Origin: Acidipila sp.
GTDB lineage: Bacteria; Acidobacteriota; Terriglobia; Acidiferrales; UBA7541
Reading direction: 5' to 3'
Assembly: GCA_010365215.1 (NCBI GenBank)
Contig: JAAFGT010000045.1
Span: forward strand, 1-55,720
DNA: 55,720 nucleotides
Each line of letters opens with the position of its first letter. Position 1 is the stretch's first letter. The position numbers and the translations under genes are program-made. Shown here in pieces: positions 18,454-26,029 of the stretch. The notes beneath the pieces are model-generated. The model did no database searches. It saw only the letters and a program-made list of their open reading frames with translations, and was not told the DNA's origin.

Positions 18454-20351
18454 TGCGGTCACCCCAGATAGCATCGACGGCAGCGTCGATGACAGCACCG
18501 GCCACAACTTCAATTCAAGCTGACATTCTTCGTTATTTTGCCGCGGCGGTGTTTTGTCTTCTATCGTCCACGTGCGCTCAGGCCACCATCCGTTACTCCG
18601 TCTCCCTCGCGCAACGCGATCAAAATCTTTTTCACGTTTCCATCACCGTCCCCGCCGCCGACCGGGAACTGGTGCTCGCCCTGCCCGTCTGGAACGCTCT
18701 TTACCAGGTAAGGGATTTCGCGCATCGCGTCGAACGGCTGCGCGCTTCGGACGCCGCTGGCCGGCCGCTTCCGGTGATCAAGTCCGACCCGCAGACCTGG
18801 CGCGTCAGCGGCTCGGGCGCCATCACCGTGGACTATTTTATTCTGTGGGATGAGCCCAGCCCGTTCAGCTCCGACGTCAGCGCCAACCACGCTTTCCTTA
18901 ATTTTGCGGAGGTGCTGCTCTACGTTCCGTCGCGCCGCTCTGAAGCTGTGCGCGTAGATTTTGCTGACGTTCCGCGCTCCTGGCATATCGCCGTGGCCCT
19001 CGACCACGCTGCGCTTTCCGACAATGCCGCCTATTCATTTACCGCGCAGAGCTACGACGTTTTGGTCGACGCCCCCGCCGAACTCGGCAGGTTTGACGAG
19101 TTCACCGTCGAGGCCGGCGAGATTCGCGCCGATGTGGTGGTCCACTCCGCCACCACCGAGCCCGGAAGCCGGCCCGCATGGTCGCGCGACCGACTCTCCG
19201 ACCAGATTCGCCGCATCATCACTACGGAAACCGCGTTGATGCGAGATGTCCCGTTCCGGCGTTTTCTTTTCATTTTTCACGTTGGCCTGGGCGCTGGCGG
19301 CGGCATGGAGCACTCCAATTCCACCGCCATCTCCATCGAGTCGGGCGCCGACCCCGCTTCCGTCATCGCTCACGAATTCTTTCACGTCTGGAATGTCAAA
19401 CGTATTCGCCCCAGTAGCCTCGAGCCCGTCGATTATTCCCGGATGCAGCCCACTGCGGCGCTCTGGTTCGCCGAAGGCGTCACCAGCACGGTCGGTGATT
19501 ACACCATGTTGCGCAGCGGCCTGTGGACGCGCGAGCAGTTTTACTCGGACTTGGCCGGCCAGATCGCCAGTCTCGAATCCCGGCCCGCCCGTGAATGGCA
19601 AAGCGCAGAGGAATCCAGCCTCGATGCCTGGTTTGAAAAATATCCGCTCTATCATCGCAGCGCGTTTAGCATTTCCTACTACAACAAAGGCCAGCTACTC
19701 GGCATTCTTCTCGATATTCTGCTCCGCGAGAAGACCGCCAACGGCATCGGCCTTGACGACCTGCTGCGCGATTTGAATGAGGAGTACGCCAGGAAAGGCC
19801 GCTTCTACGAAGACTCCGCTGGCATCCGTGACGCCGCCATTAAGCTCGCCGGCGCCGATGCCGCGCCGGCTCTCGAAGAATTCTTCAGCTCCTACGTCTC
19901 CGGCACGGCGCCGCTCCCCATGCAGAATTATCTCGCGCGCGCGGGGCTCGAGCTGCGCCTGGTCGAAAGCTCCATCCCCGATCTAGGCGCGATGCTTACC
20001 GGCAGCCCTGCGGTGTCGCCCTCGGTAGAGCCGTCTATCTCGCTCACGATCGTCCAAGTGGTTCCCGGCGGCGCCGCTGAGCAAGCTGGCCTGCGCCGTG
20101 GAGACCGCATCCTTACCGCCGATCATCGCTCGTTGCCTCTGAACTTTCAGGAATGGATCGAGTCGCGCTCGCCTGGCGAAGTTATCCATCTGCGGGTCCG
20201 CCGCGGCGACGATGAAAGGGAATTCAGCTTCGCGCTTGGCCACCGCACGGAACGGAGTTACTTCGTCCGCGAAGACCCCGCCGCAAAGAGAAATAGTCTT
20301 CCCGGGCGCATCCGCGAGTCCATCCTCACCGGCGCCAACGGTGGCTCCTAG
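18453..20351 (+). CDS. M61-family aminopeptidase with PDZ domain
   Basis: A 632-residue exported zinc protease related to glycyl aminopeptidase. A signal peptide ends near residue 45 (FCLLSSTCAQA). The N-terminal domain is the M61 beta-sandwich. The catalytic motif is HEFFHVWNVKRIRP (HExxH) near residue 308, followed by the Glu in WFAEGVTS as third ligand. A PDZ domain occupies about 525-600, with QAGLRRGDRILTADHRSLP as the carboxylate-binding hairpin region. The ATG overlaps the stop of the MgtC-like gene by one base, so translation is coupled. Role: peptide breakdown in the periplasm. The end is close to a dispersed hairpin repeat at 20381. Confidence 0.9.
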   Translation: MRSPQIASTAASMTAPATTSIQADILRYFAAAVFCLLSSTCAQATIRYSVSLAQRDQNLFHVSITVPAADRELVLALPVWNALYQVRDFAHRVERLRASDAAGRPLPVIKSDPQTWRVSGSGAITVDYFILWDEPSPFSSDVSANHAFLNFAEVLLYVPSRRSEAVRVDFADVPRSWHIAVALDHAALSDNAAYSFTAQSYDVLVDAPAELGRFDEFTVEAGEIRADVVVHSATTEPGSRPAWSRDRLSDQIRRIITTETALMRDVPFRRFLFIFHVGLGAGGGMEHSNSTAISIESGADPASVIAHEFFHVWNVKRIRPSSLEPVDYSRMQPTAALWFAEGVTSTVGDYTMLRSGLWTREQFYSDLAGQIASLESRPAREWQSAEESSLDAWFEKYPLYHRSAFSISYYNKGQLLGILLDILLREKTANGIGLDDLLRDLNEEYARKGRFYEDSAGIRDAAIKLAGADAAPALEEFFSSYVSGTAPLPMQNYLARAGLELRLVESSIPDLGAMLTGSPAVSPSVEPSISLTIVQVVPGGAAEQAGLRRGDRILTADHRSLPLNFQEWIESRSPGEVIHLRVRRGDDEREFSFALGHRTERSYFVREDPAAKRNSLPGRIRESILTGANGGS

Positions 20352-20380
20352 TCCGGCCGGGTTTCCAGGCTCCAAACGTC

Positions 20381-20410
20381 GTGATTCCGAGCGAAGCGAG
20401 GAATCTGCTG
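20381..20410. repeat. Dispersed intergenic hairpin repeat, copy 3
   Basis: GTGATTCCGAGCGAAGCGAG followed by GAATCTGCTG. Arms ATTCC/GGAAT enclose GA-GC-GAA-GC-GA, which can form tandem G-A pairs and a GC clamp. It lies 29 bases after the M61 stop. A preceding GTTTCCAGGCTC resembles GTTTCCAGACTC ahead of copy 2, so the repeat unit may be longer than the hairpin. Confidence 0.8.
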
Positions 20411-20500
20411 TTCCAGCTTTATAATTCACCGCAACCTACTCCTTTCGCGTCGCCTCGATCTTTCTTTCTCTCCTCACGCCTCTTCCCCCATACTCTCCCC

Positions 20501-21295
20501 ATGCGCACTCTGCTCGCGGCCGCGCGTACACTCCTGGCCGGCTCATTTCTAGCACTCTTTATTCTGCTCGCCGGCCCGTTGCTTGTGCTGCATTGTGTGC
20601 TCACCGGCTCTGCCGATCTTCTTTATCGCGCCAGCGTCGCCGCCGCGTCACTGGCCTTGCGCCTGGCCGGCGTCCGCGCGCGCGTCGAAGGCCTCGAAAA
20701 TATTCCTCCTGGCGTCTGCCTGTTCATCGCCAACCATGTAAGCAACGTCGACCCGCCCGCCATCGTCTGCGCGCTGCCGCGGCGCGTCGCGCTGATTGCC
20801 AAAGAGGCTGTGTTCCGCATTCCCATCTTCGGCACGGCCATGCGTCTCGGAAAATTTATTCCCGTCAACCGCGCCAATCGCGGCGCCGCCCTGGCCAGCT
20901 TCGATCTGGCGCGCCGCTACCTCAGCGAGGGGATGTCATTTCTGGTTTTTGCGGAAGGAACGCGCAGCCCGGATGGGCGGCTGATGAAATTCAAGAAGGG
21001 CACTTTTGTGCTGGCCATCGAGACCGGAGCGCCGGTCGTGCCGGTCACAATTATCGGCACGCAGCACGTGATGCCGCGCGGCGCTTCGCTCGTACGCCCC
21101 GGCTCCGTGCTGATTCGCTTCCATCCGCCGGTCGATCCCGCCGGGTACACGCTACAGCGCCGCGACCAGCTCATGGAACGCGTTCGCGCCGTAGTCGCCT
21201 CCGGGCTTCCCCCGGACCAGCTCCAGCCCTCGCCAAACGCGCCTGCCACCGCCGGCGCGCGCCGTCATTCCGAGCGCAGCGAGGAATCCCTCTAA
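20501..21295 (+). CDS. plsC: 1-acyl-sn-glycerol-3-phosphate acyltransferase
   Basis: A 264-residue membrane acyltransferase that makes phosphatidic acid from lysophosphatidate. One hydrophobic segment spans about 12-35. The catalytic NHVSNVD (H-x4-D) is near residue 80 and FAEGTRSPDG is the substrate-phosphate motif. The ATG at 20501 is preferred over an upstream frame to 20381, which reads through a dispersed repeat. The very C-terminus, RRHSERSEESL, is encoded by another copy of that repeat (21264-21293), so the native stop was probably lost when the element landed or extended; homologues should end earlier. Stop overlaps the 3' end of lpxD by four bases (convergent). Confidence 0.9.
   Translation: MRTLLAAARTLLAGSFLALFILLAGPLLVLHCVLTGSADLLYRASVAAASLALRLAGVRARVEGLENIPPGVCLFIANHVSNVDPPAIVCALPRRVALIAKEAVFRIPIFGTAMRLGKFIPVNRANRGAALASFDLARRYLSEGMSFLVFAEGTRSPDGRLMKFKKGTFVLAIETGAPVVPVTIIGTQHVMPRGASLVRPGSVLIRFHPPVDPAGYTLQRRDQLMERVRAVVASGLPPDQLQPSPNAPATAGARRHSERSEESL
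21264..21293. repeat. Dispersed hairpin repeat, copy 4, inside the plsC 3' end
   Basis: GTCATTCCGAGCGCAGCGAG then GAATCCCTCT, coding for the last residues HSERSEESL of PlsC and supplying its TAA stop. It lies exactly at the convergent end of plsC and lpxD. Confidence 0.8.
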
Positions 21296-22299
21296 GGTTT
21301 GTCGCGCGCTTCCAATTCTCTGACCTTCTTCATCAGCTCCGGCAGATGCGCGAACGCCGCCACGCACTTCCGCCACAACTTAAAATCAATGGCCGGTGAG
21401 CCGGAATAAACTCCCCCTCCGTCCAGATCATTATGCAAACCGCTTTGTGCCACGATGCTGGTGCCGTCGCCGATGCTCAGGTGGCCGCCCGCGCCCACCT
21501 GCCCGGCCAGGATGCATCGACTCCCCACCTTGGTGGTTCCCGCCAGGCCCACCTGCGCGCAGAGCAGCGTGTCTTCACCTACGCGCGAGGCATGACCCAC
21601 ATGAACCAGGTTGTCGATTTTTGCGCCGCGGCGGATCCGCGTCTCGCCCACGGTGGCGCGATCGATGCAGGCATTGGCCTGAATCTCCACGTCGTCCTCG
21701 ATCACCGCCGGCCCGGTCTGCGGAATTTTCTGCCAGCTTGCATCGTCACGCCGCGCGAATCCAAAGCCATCGCTGCCGATCACTGCGCCGTTTTGTACCA
21801 CCACGCGGTGCCCGATGTGGCAGCCCTCGCGAACCGAGACATGCGCGTGCGCCACGAAGTCATCGCCGATTTTCGCATCACGATAAATACTTACGAAGCT
21901 GTGCAGCACCCCGTTGCGCCCGATCACAACATTTTCATCTACGAAGCAGTACGGCCCCACGTGCACTCCTTCGCCCAAGCGCGCCGTCTTTGCCACCACA
22001 GCGGAGGGATGAATGCCCGGCGCATAACGCTGCGGCGGGTGAAACAGCTCCAGCGAACGCGCGAAATCCAGGTAGGTATTTGCCGAGCGCAGCGCCGCCA
22101 GCGGCACCGGCCCGGTCTGCGCGTCCACAAGAATTGCCGAGGCCTTCGTAGTGGCCATCAATTTCCGGTAGCGAGGATTCGAGAGAAAAGTCAGTTGCCC
22201 CGGTCCGGCATGATCAATGCCCGCCACGCCGGTGATTTCAATGCTGCCATCGCCTTCCAGCGTGCAGTTCAGCCGACGGGCAATCTCCGCCAGTTTCAT
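21292..22299 (-). CDS. lpxD: UDP-3-O-acylglucosamine N-acyltransferase
   Basis: A 335-residue lipid A enzyme adding the second 3-hydroxyacyl chain to UDP-3-O-acyl-glucosamine. Residues 1-100 form the uridine-binding domain and about 105-300 the left-handed hexapeptide beta-helix (IHPSAVVAKTARLGEGVHVG, VIGRNGVLHSFVSIYRDAKI and further [LIV]-G-x4 repeats). The catalytic His is in NLVHVGHASRVGEDT. The start MKLAEIARRLNC at 22299 is preceded by GGAGGCGACC, a good ribosome site; an upstream in-frame start at 22368 is not needed. Presence of lpxD shows an outer membrane with lipid A. It is far from the usual lpx/bam operon, as is common for a second lpxD copy. Confidence 0.93.
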   Translation of the reverse strand: MKLAEIARRLNCTLEGDGSIEITGVAGIDHAGPGQLTFLSNPRYRKLMATTKASAILVDAQTGPVPLAALRSANTYLDFARSLELFHPPQRYAPGIHPSAVVAKTARLGEGVHVGPYCFVDENVVIGRNGVLHSFVSIYRDAKIGDDFVAHAHVSVREGCHIGHRVVVQNGAVIGSDGFGFARRDDASWQKIPQTGPAVIEDDVEIQANACIDRATVGETRIRRGAKIDNLVHVGHASRVGEDTLLCAQVGLAGTTKVGSRCILAGQVGAGGHLSIGDGTSIVAQSGLHNDLDGGGVYSGSPAIDFKLWRKCVAAFAHLPELMKKVRELEARDKP

Positions 22300-22427
22300 G
22301 GTCGCCTCCGCGCGGGACAAAAATCCCAGTCCCTCGAGCGAAGGAGAAGGATGCCTGTCCCGCTGCATACCGGCAAGCCCAATCGCGCCGGGCCGGAGCT
22401 TTCGGTTTCTCCGGCGGCAAGCTGTCG

Positions 22428-22433
22428 TAGAAT
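22428..22433 (+). promoter_or_regulatory. Candidate -10 box for a leaderless SET-gene transcript
   Basis: TAGAAT, 9 bases before the ATG at 22443, with no Shine-Dalgarno in the gap (AACCCTGCT). The -35 region is poor. Confidence 0.45.
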
Positions 22434-22442
22434 AACCCTGCT

Positions 22443-22919
22443 ATGCCATCGCGACCCGGCCAACCGCCTGCCCTTGATCCCGCGTTTGCGTGCTTTCGCC
22501 TGCGCACGGGCAGATCGGGGATTCAGGGCACGGGAGTTTTTGCGCGCGAGCCAATCCCTGCGCGGCGGAAAGTGATCGAATATACCGGCGAAAAGATAAT
22601 TATGCGGGAAGCCATCCGACGACTCAGAGGCGGGCACCACCGGTACCTTTTTGGTTTAAGCAAGCGTTGGTGCCTGGACGCGCGGATCTCCGGCAGCGGC
22701 GCTGAGTATGTGAATCACAGCTGCGATCCCAATCTTTTTTCATGGCGGGTGAAGGGACACATCCTGCTGATGAGCCGGAGAAGGATCAGCGTCGGCGAAG
22801 AGCTGACCTTAGATTACAACTATGCAGCGGACAGGCGGCTCGCACCTTGCAACTGCAACTCCCCGCGATGCCGCGGCACGATCAACATAAAACCCGGAAG
22901 ATCACAGAGCCGAAGGTGA
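22443..22919 (+). CDS. SET-domain protein lysine methyltransferase with post-SET zinc site
   Basis: A 158-residue protein that is almost entirely a SET domain. Motif I, SGIQGTGVFA (residues 25-34), and EYTGE (46-50) form the S-adenosylmethionine side; NHSCDPN (91-97) and GEELTLDYNY (118-127) are the pseudoknot motifs with the catalytic Tyr. The C-terminus has CNC at 136-138 and Cys143 (CxCxxxxC), the post-SET zinc site completed in eukaryotic enzymes by the Cys of NHSC, which is present here (Cys94). Expected activity is methylation of protein lysines. It faces a 30-residue Lys-rich protein gene 176 bases away, across a strong hairpin. Bacterial SET proteins are known, but the substrate here is unproven. 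The gene lacks a Shine-Dalgarno and probably makes a leaderless mRNA. Confidence 0.88.
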   Translation: MPSRPGQPPALDPAFACFRLRTGRSGIQGTGVFAREPIPARRKVIEYTGEKIIMREAIRRLRGGHHRYLFGLSKRWCLDARISGSGAEYVNHSCDPNLFSWRVKGHILLMSRRRISVGEELTLDYNYAADRRLAPCNCNSPRCRGTINIKPGRSQSRR

Positions 22920-22980
22920 AGGGGCAGGCCGAGCGGGGAGAACAGGTTTCCGGTATACCGAAGCGGAATCGCTGAGAGGC

Positions 22981-23034
22981 CTTCGTTTAAGCAGCGAGGG
23001 CCGCCCGGTTAGGAACGGCCCTCGTCTTACGAAG
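22981..23034. terminator. Nested hairpin between convergent SET and Lys-rich genes
   Basis: CGAGGGCCG (22995-23003) pairs perfectly with CGGCCCTCG (23016-23024) around a 12-base loop; outside this, CTTCGT (22981-22986) pairs with ACGAAG (23029-23034). Next to it is a perfect 12-base palindrome CGAGCTAGCTCG (23036-23047). It lies between two genes transcribed toward each other, so a bidirectional terminator is the simplest reading. No T-run is present; a structured RNA is also possible. Confidence 0.6.
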
Positions 23035-23095
23035 CCGAGCTAGCTCGCGGAACCGGCGCTCATCAGCAACCTCCCGCGAGCCTTCCAAGTCGACT

Positions 23096-23188
23096 CTACT
23101 TTGAGGCCCTGGTAAGTTTCATCGCGAGCATGGACTTGGTGCTCTTTAGCTTCTTGCCCGACTTTAAAGTCTTCTTCTTTGCGGCCAT
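23096..23188 (-). CDS. Tiny lysine-rich basic protein (30 residues)
   Basis: Starts MAAKKKTLKSGKKLKS and ends MKLTRASK: 30 residues with about ten Lys, no acidic residue, and alternating K-K/S-T blocks. GGAGG lies 7 bases before the ATG, a near-ideal ribosome site that supports translation. The reading frame is short and could occur by chance, but the ribosome site, the extreme composition and a second protein of the same style at 50404 argue for a real gene. Such peptides resemble bacterial histone-H1-like tails or ribosome-associated basic peptides. It faces the SET methyltransferase gene; a Lys-rich partner for a lysine methyltransferase is an attractive but untested link. No membrane segment. 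Confidence 0.6.
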   Translation of the reverse strand: MAAKKKTLKSGKKLKSTKSMLAMKLTRASK

Positions 23189-23352
23189 CTGGTTGCCTCC
23201 GTATCTATTTTGGAATCGCCCCCAAGGGCGCTGCTTGTTAAGAAGGCAAGTCTCTCACCAAACCGGTTCCGTGTCGCGCTAATCTCAAACCGCAGAAACT
23301 CTGAGACTTATTGGCGGCTGTGGGCAATGCGGCAGAAGCATCCAAACCCGCA

Positions 23353-23386
23353 GGGGATAATTTCTCCACCAGGGTAGAATTTACCC
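23353..23386. promoter_or_regulatory. Tandem operator-like palindromes in the 504-base gap
   Basis: GGGGATAATTTCTCC (23353-23367) and GGGTAGAATTTACCC (23372-23386) are two 15-base inverted repeats with the same centre (AATT) and a 19-base offset. The arms of the second pair perfectly over five bases. They lie in the largest intergenic gap (23189-23692), 165 bases from the Lys-rich gene start and 306 from the zinc-ribbon gene. The rest of the gap holds nothing I can assign. Confidence 0.5.
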
Positions 23387-23647
23387 CCTAGACTCGGCTG
23401 CCGCCTGGCGAGGACAAGAGGGCACTATCGAAGCCCAGAATTGCCTCTTGCGTTCGGCGTTTGCCGCCACTGTGAGCTGTGCGGTTTCCGAAGATCCGCA
23501 TGCATACTCGGAAGGTTTCCCCTTGGGACTTGCGCGCAAACCGCGTTCCGCCAGGATCCGCACGTTGCCCCTTGCCGAAGTTGAGTTGCACGCCTGCGCG
23601 GACGATCCAGCCCTTCGCCCAGGCGCGGACTTTACGACTAATGGAGT

Positions 23648-23657
23648 GTGCTATTCT
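23648..23657 (+). promoter_or_regulatory. Extended -10 promoter for the zinc-ribbon gene
   Basis: GTGCTATTCT contains the extended -10 form TGnTATTCT (TATTCT 23652-23657). Transcription would begin near 23664; GAGGGAG (23677-23683) then provides the ribosome site 9 bases before the ATG at 23693. Confidence 0.5.
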
Positions 23658-23692
23658 CACTTCTCAAACGAGCCTGAGGGAGACACGGCGAA

Positions 23693-24730
23693 ATGAAATG
23701 CCTAAATTGCGGCACAGAGATGATGAACAATCAAGTAAGCACAAAGAAGGATCTCATCTCTTACGACATGTGCGAAAAGTGCGGAAGCCTGTGGTTAGAT
23801 GCAGGTGCGTTGGACAAGATGGCGTTCCAAGTGAAAGGAAGCATTGAATACTGCTCACGAGAGCCGGTCGCAGAAACCGAGAAGCAGGCGCGAAAGTGCT
23901 CGCGATGCGACGACTCCAATCTGTACCAGGTACGTTTCCTGAACTCGTCGGATATTATCCTCCACCATTGCAGGAACTGCGGCGGTTTCTGGCTTGATGG
24001 TGGCGAACTCGACTTAATCGACAAAGACCTGGCAAAAATCATGCCTGTCAGCGGAAAAGGCTTTTCAGATTTCGTGAACGATGTGCATGTCCCCTATTGG
24101 TATAAGCGGATTAAAAGAAAAAGCAGCGAGACAGACACGCAGGTGGAAGTTCTCCCGATCAAGGGTGCTAAGCAAACCAAGACCACCGCGGACCAGTGCC
24201 CGGGATGCGGGAATTCTCTTACCGAATACACCGTGTTCTCGATGAGATTTGAAGGCTGTCCGACCTGCAAAGGAATTTGGTTGTTCAAGGACGAATTGCG
24301 GACACTTAAAAATAAAGTCGAGCACGGGTCGATACGCTGGCTTAACGATGAAATCAACAGCATCGAGAAAACCAGCGCAATGACGACCAAGCGTATTTGC
24401 GTGAAATGCAAGAACGTCAAAATGGTTTCCGTGCTCTTCGGGAAATCGTCGATTGTTATAGATTGGTGCCCGCAGTGTCACGGAACCTGGCTCGACAAGG
24501 ACGCATTCGACTCTGTCACCGAGTATTTGAAGCACGAATCGCAGAGCATGCATTCCAAGGAGATCGAGAAAAAGGCTCTTGAAGAGGTGAAGCTGCTCTG
24601 GAGTGGCGGGCCGGAAAGCAGGTATGAAGAGCTTTTGGATATCAAAGCTACCATCTCCGCTCTAATCAACACCACCATCTTTGAGCATCCGGCACTAGCG
24701 ATGCTTTGCATGGGCACTCCGCGTCTTTGA
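23693..24730 (+). CDS. Protein with four zf-TFIIB-type zinc ribbons
   Basis: A 345-residue protein built of four copies of a zinc ribbon: Cys3/6 with 27/30 (ending CGSLWLDAGAL), Cys69/72 with 93/96 (CGGFWLDGGEL), Cys169/172 with 189/192 (CKGIWLFKDEL) and Cys236/239 with 259/262 (CHGTWLDKDAF). Each has CxxC, about 20 residues, then CxxCxGxWLD, the pattern of the zf-TFIIB family usually found once in small bacterial proteins. Linkers are polar and charged; no enzyme domain, signal or membrane segment is seen. Nucleic-acid or protein binding is likely. The coding sequence is visibly richer in A/T and uses AAA/AAG and ATT codons more than its neighbours, suggesting acquisition from another genome. 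Confidence 0.8.
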   Translation: MKCLNCGTEMMNNQVSTKKDLISYDMCEKCGSLWLDAGALDKMAFQVKGSIEYCSREPVAETEKQARKCSRCDDSNLYQVRFLNSSDIILHHCRNCGGFWLDGGELDLIDKDLAKIMPVSGKGFSDFVNDVHVPYWYKRIKRKSSETDTQVEVLPIKGAKQTKTTADQCPGCGNSLTEYTVFSMRFEGCPTCKGIWLFKDELRTLKNKVEHGSIRWLNDEINSIEKTSAMTTKRICVKCKNVKMVSVLFGKSSIVIDWCPQCHGTWLDKDAFDSVTEYLKHESQSMHSKEIEKKALEEVKLLWSGGPESRYEELLDIKATISALINTTIFEHPALAMLCMGTPRL

Positions 24731-24881
24731 GGTGCATTTTGCTCCGATCAAATCAGACATAGCGCGAGGCTATGCCTGGTGGCCCCACGCTTCCGGAATT
24801 ACTTCGAGCGATCGCTTACCAACGATGAGCGGGCCGGCAGGAATGGATGTATCGCAAAAATCTGGCAAGGAGGATTGGCCG

Positions 24882-25406
24882 ATGTTTAATTGTCGCGTAA
24901 CAGCTCCAATATCCAGGGCAGCTTTCTTCTGTTGTCTCGCGCTGCTACCGCTGGCATCCGCCTGCGGCCGGCAGGAGCCTGCGGACACACGTGCAGCCGA
25001 CGAAGCTACGATTCGAGACTTGGACGCGCAATGGTCAAAGACCGCGGGGACGAATGACCTGGAAGCCACCGTCGCCTATTACGCGGATGACGCCGCACTG
25101 CTGCCTCCCAACGCACCCATCGCCGTCGGCAAACCGGCCATCCGCGTCATCTGGGCCTCGCTCCTCGCTCCCGGCGTTTCCGTTTCCTGGCAGGTGAGCA
25201 AAGTAGAAGTCGCCCGTTCGAGCGACCTAGCCTATCTAATTGGGGTTTATGAGCTCACCCAGAAAGATTCCCAAGGCAAGCCGATTACGGACAGCGGCAA
25301 ACTGGTGGAAGTTTGGAAAAAGCAGGCCGACGGCAAATGGAAAGCGGTCGCCGACATTTTCAACTCCGACCTCCCCCTGCCAGCCCCGGTGGAAAAAAAG
25401 AAGTAG
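24882..25406 (+). CDS. SnoaL/DUF4440-like lipoprotein
   Basis: A 174-residue lipoprotein. The signal segment FFCCLALLPLASAC ends in a lipobox (LASAC, modified Cys near residue 28), which places it in the membrane facing the periplasm. The mature part is a NTF2/SnoaL-like cone fold: DEATIRDLDAQWSKTAGTND, YYADDAALLPPNAP and KAIR-like helix, then the strand WKAVADIFNSDL. Such proteins (DUF4440) are often small-molecule binders or ketosteroid-isomerase relatives without known catalysis. The ATG at 24882 is chosen over an upstream frame because AAGGAGG (24867-24873) lies 8 bases before it. It follows the zinc-ribbon gene on the same strand with a 151-base gap. Confidence 0.82.
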   Translation: MFNCRVTAPISRAAFFCCLALLPLASACGRQEPADTRAADEATIRDLDAQWSKTAGTNDLEATVAYYADDAALLPPNAPIAVGKPAIRVIWASLLAPGVSVSWQVSKVEVARSSDLAYLIGVYELTQKDSQGKPITDSGKLVEVWKKQADGKWKAVADIFNSDLPLPAPVEKKK

Positions 25407-25457
25407 GCGGCGCGCCGTACGGTTAGGGTCCAAGCAGTTTTTGTGGTGAATTGGGTT

Positions 25458-25958
25458 TCACTCATTAAATAGCGTAGGCTGCCCAGCAGCAGGCGCTGCC
25501 GCCCGGCGCGGAGTGCGCCGCGCCACTCCTACCACGCCCAGCACCGTCATCTCGGTGATAGCGGTGCGTGGAACAAAAATCCTCGGGCTCTGCCCGCCTA
25601 AGTCCGGCGGCGTCAACTGCACGCCGTGGTCAAGCAGCGATAGCAGGTTGTTGGCGACCACTCCTTCCAGCGTCTCGCCGTCCTTGAACTTCAGCCGCAC
25701 CCACAGCCCATCGAGCTTGGGCCGGCTCAGGAACGCCTTCCGCTCCGGCTCAAAGCTCTCGGTGAAATCCCGGACAAAATAGACGCCCTTCACGTCGCGT
25801 TGCGGCATCAGTTGGTGTTCGCCCTCGACGGTCAGCAGGTCGATGTTCTCGTCCAGCCCCAGGCGCGCCGGATTGACGTACCCGCGCACCGCCTCACCGT
25901 CGAAAATCTGGATGACGACCTTCTTATGAGACGAGCTGGACTCTCTATTTTTTGCCAT
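25458..25958 (-). CDS. Conserved protein of unknown function (possibly DUF6982-like)
   Basis: A 166-residue soluble protein I know only as a conserved family in Acidobacteriota and myxobacteria-like genomes, perhaps catalogued as DUF6982. Features: KKVVIQIFDGEAVRGYVNP near the N-terminus, KGVYFVRDFTESFEPERKAF in the middle, and LWVRLKFKDGETLEGVVANNLL afterwards, which looks like two related beta-rich halves each with a D-G-E turn. The C-terminus is a Pro/Ala/Arg tail. No catalytic motif, no signal peptide. It is transcribed away from murJ and towards the lipoprotein gene; the shared 5' region with murJ holds a promoter for murJ. Confidence 0.6.
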   Translation of the reverse strand: MAKNRESSSSHKKVVIQIFDGEAVRGYVNPARLGLDENIDLLTVEGEHQLMPQRDVKGVYFVRDFTESFEPERKAFLSRPKLDGLWVRLKFKDGETLEGVVANNLLSLLDHGVQLTPPDLGGQSPRIFVPRTAITEMTVLGVVGVARRTPRRAAAPAAGQPTLFNE

Positions 25959-26029
25959 ATTGTGCCGAGGTTTTACCGTGCTTCGTAACTGTGCTTGGAA
26001 AGGGGGGAAAGAGCCGCCCGCACGAATTA

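Noticed and set aside
23388-23696. Short frames on both strands in the 23189-23692 gap (82 and 90 codons)
   Set aside because: They overlap each other, have no ribosome site or known motif, and the plus-strand one ends inside the zinc-ribbon gene start.
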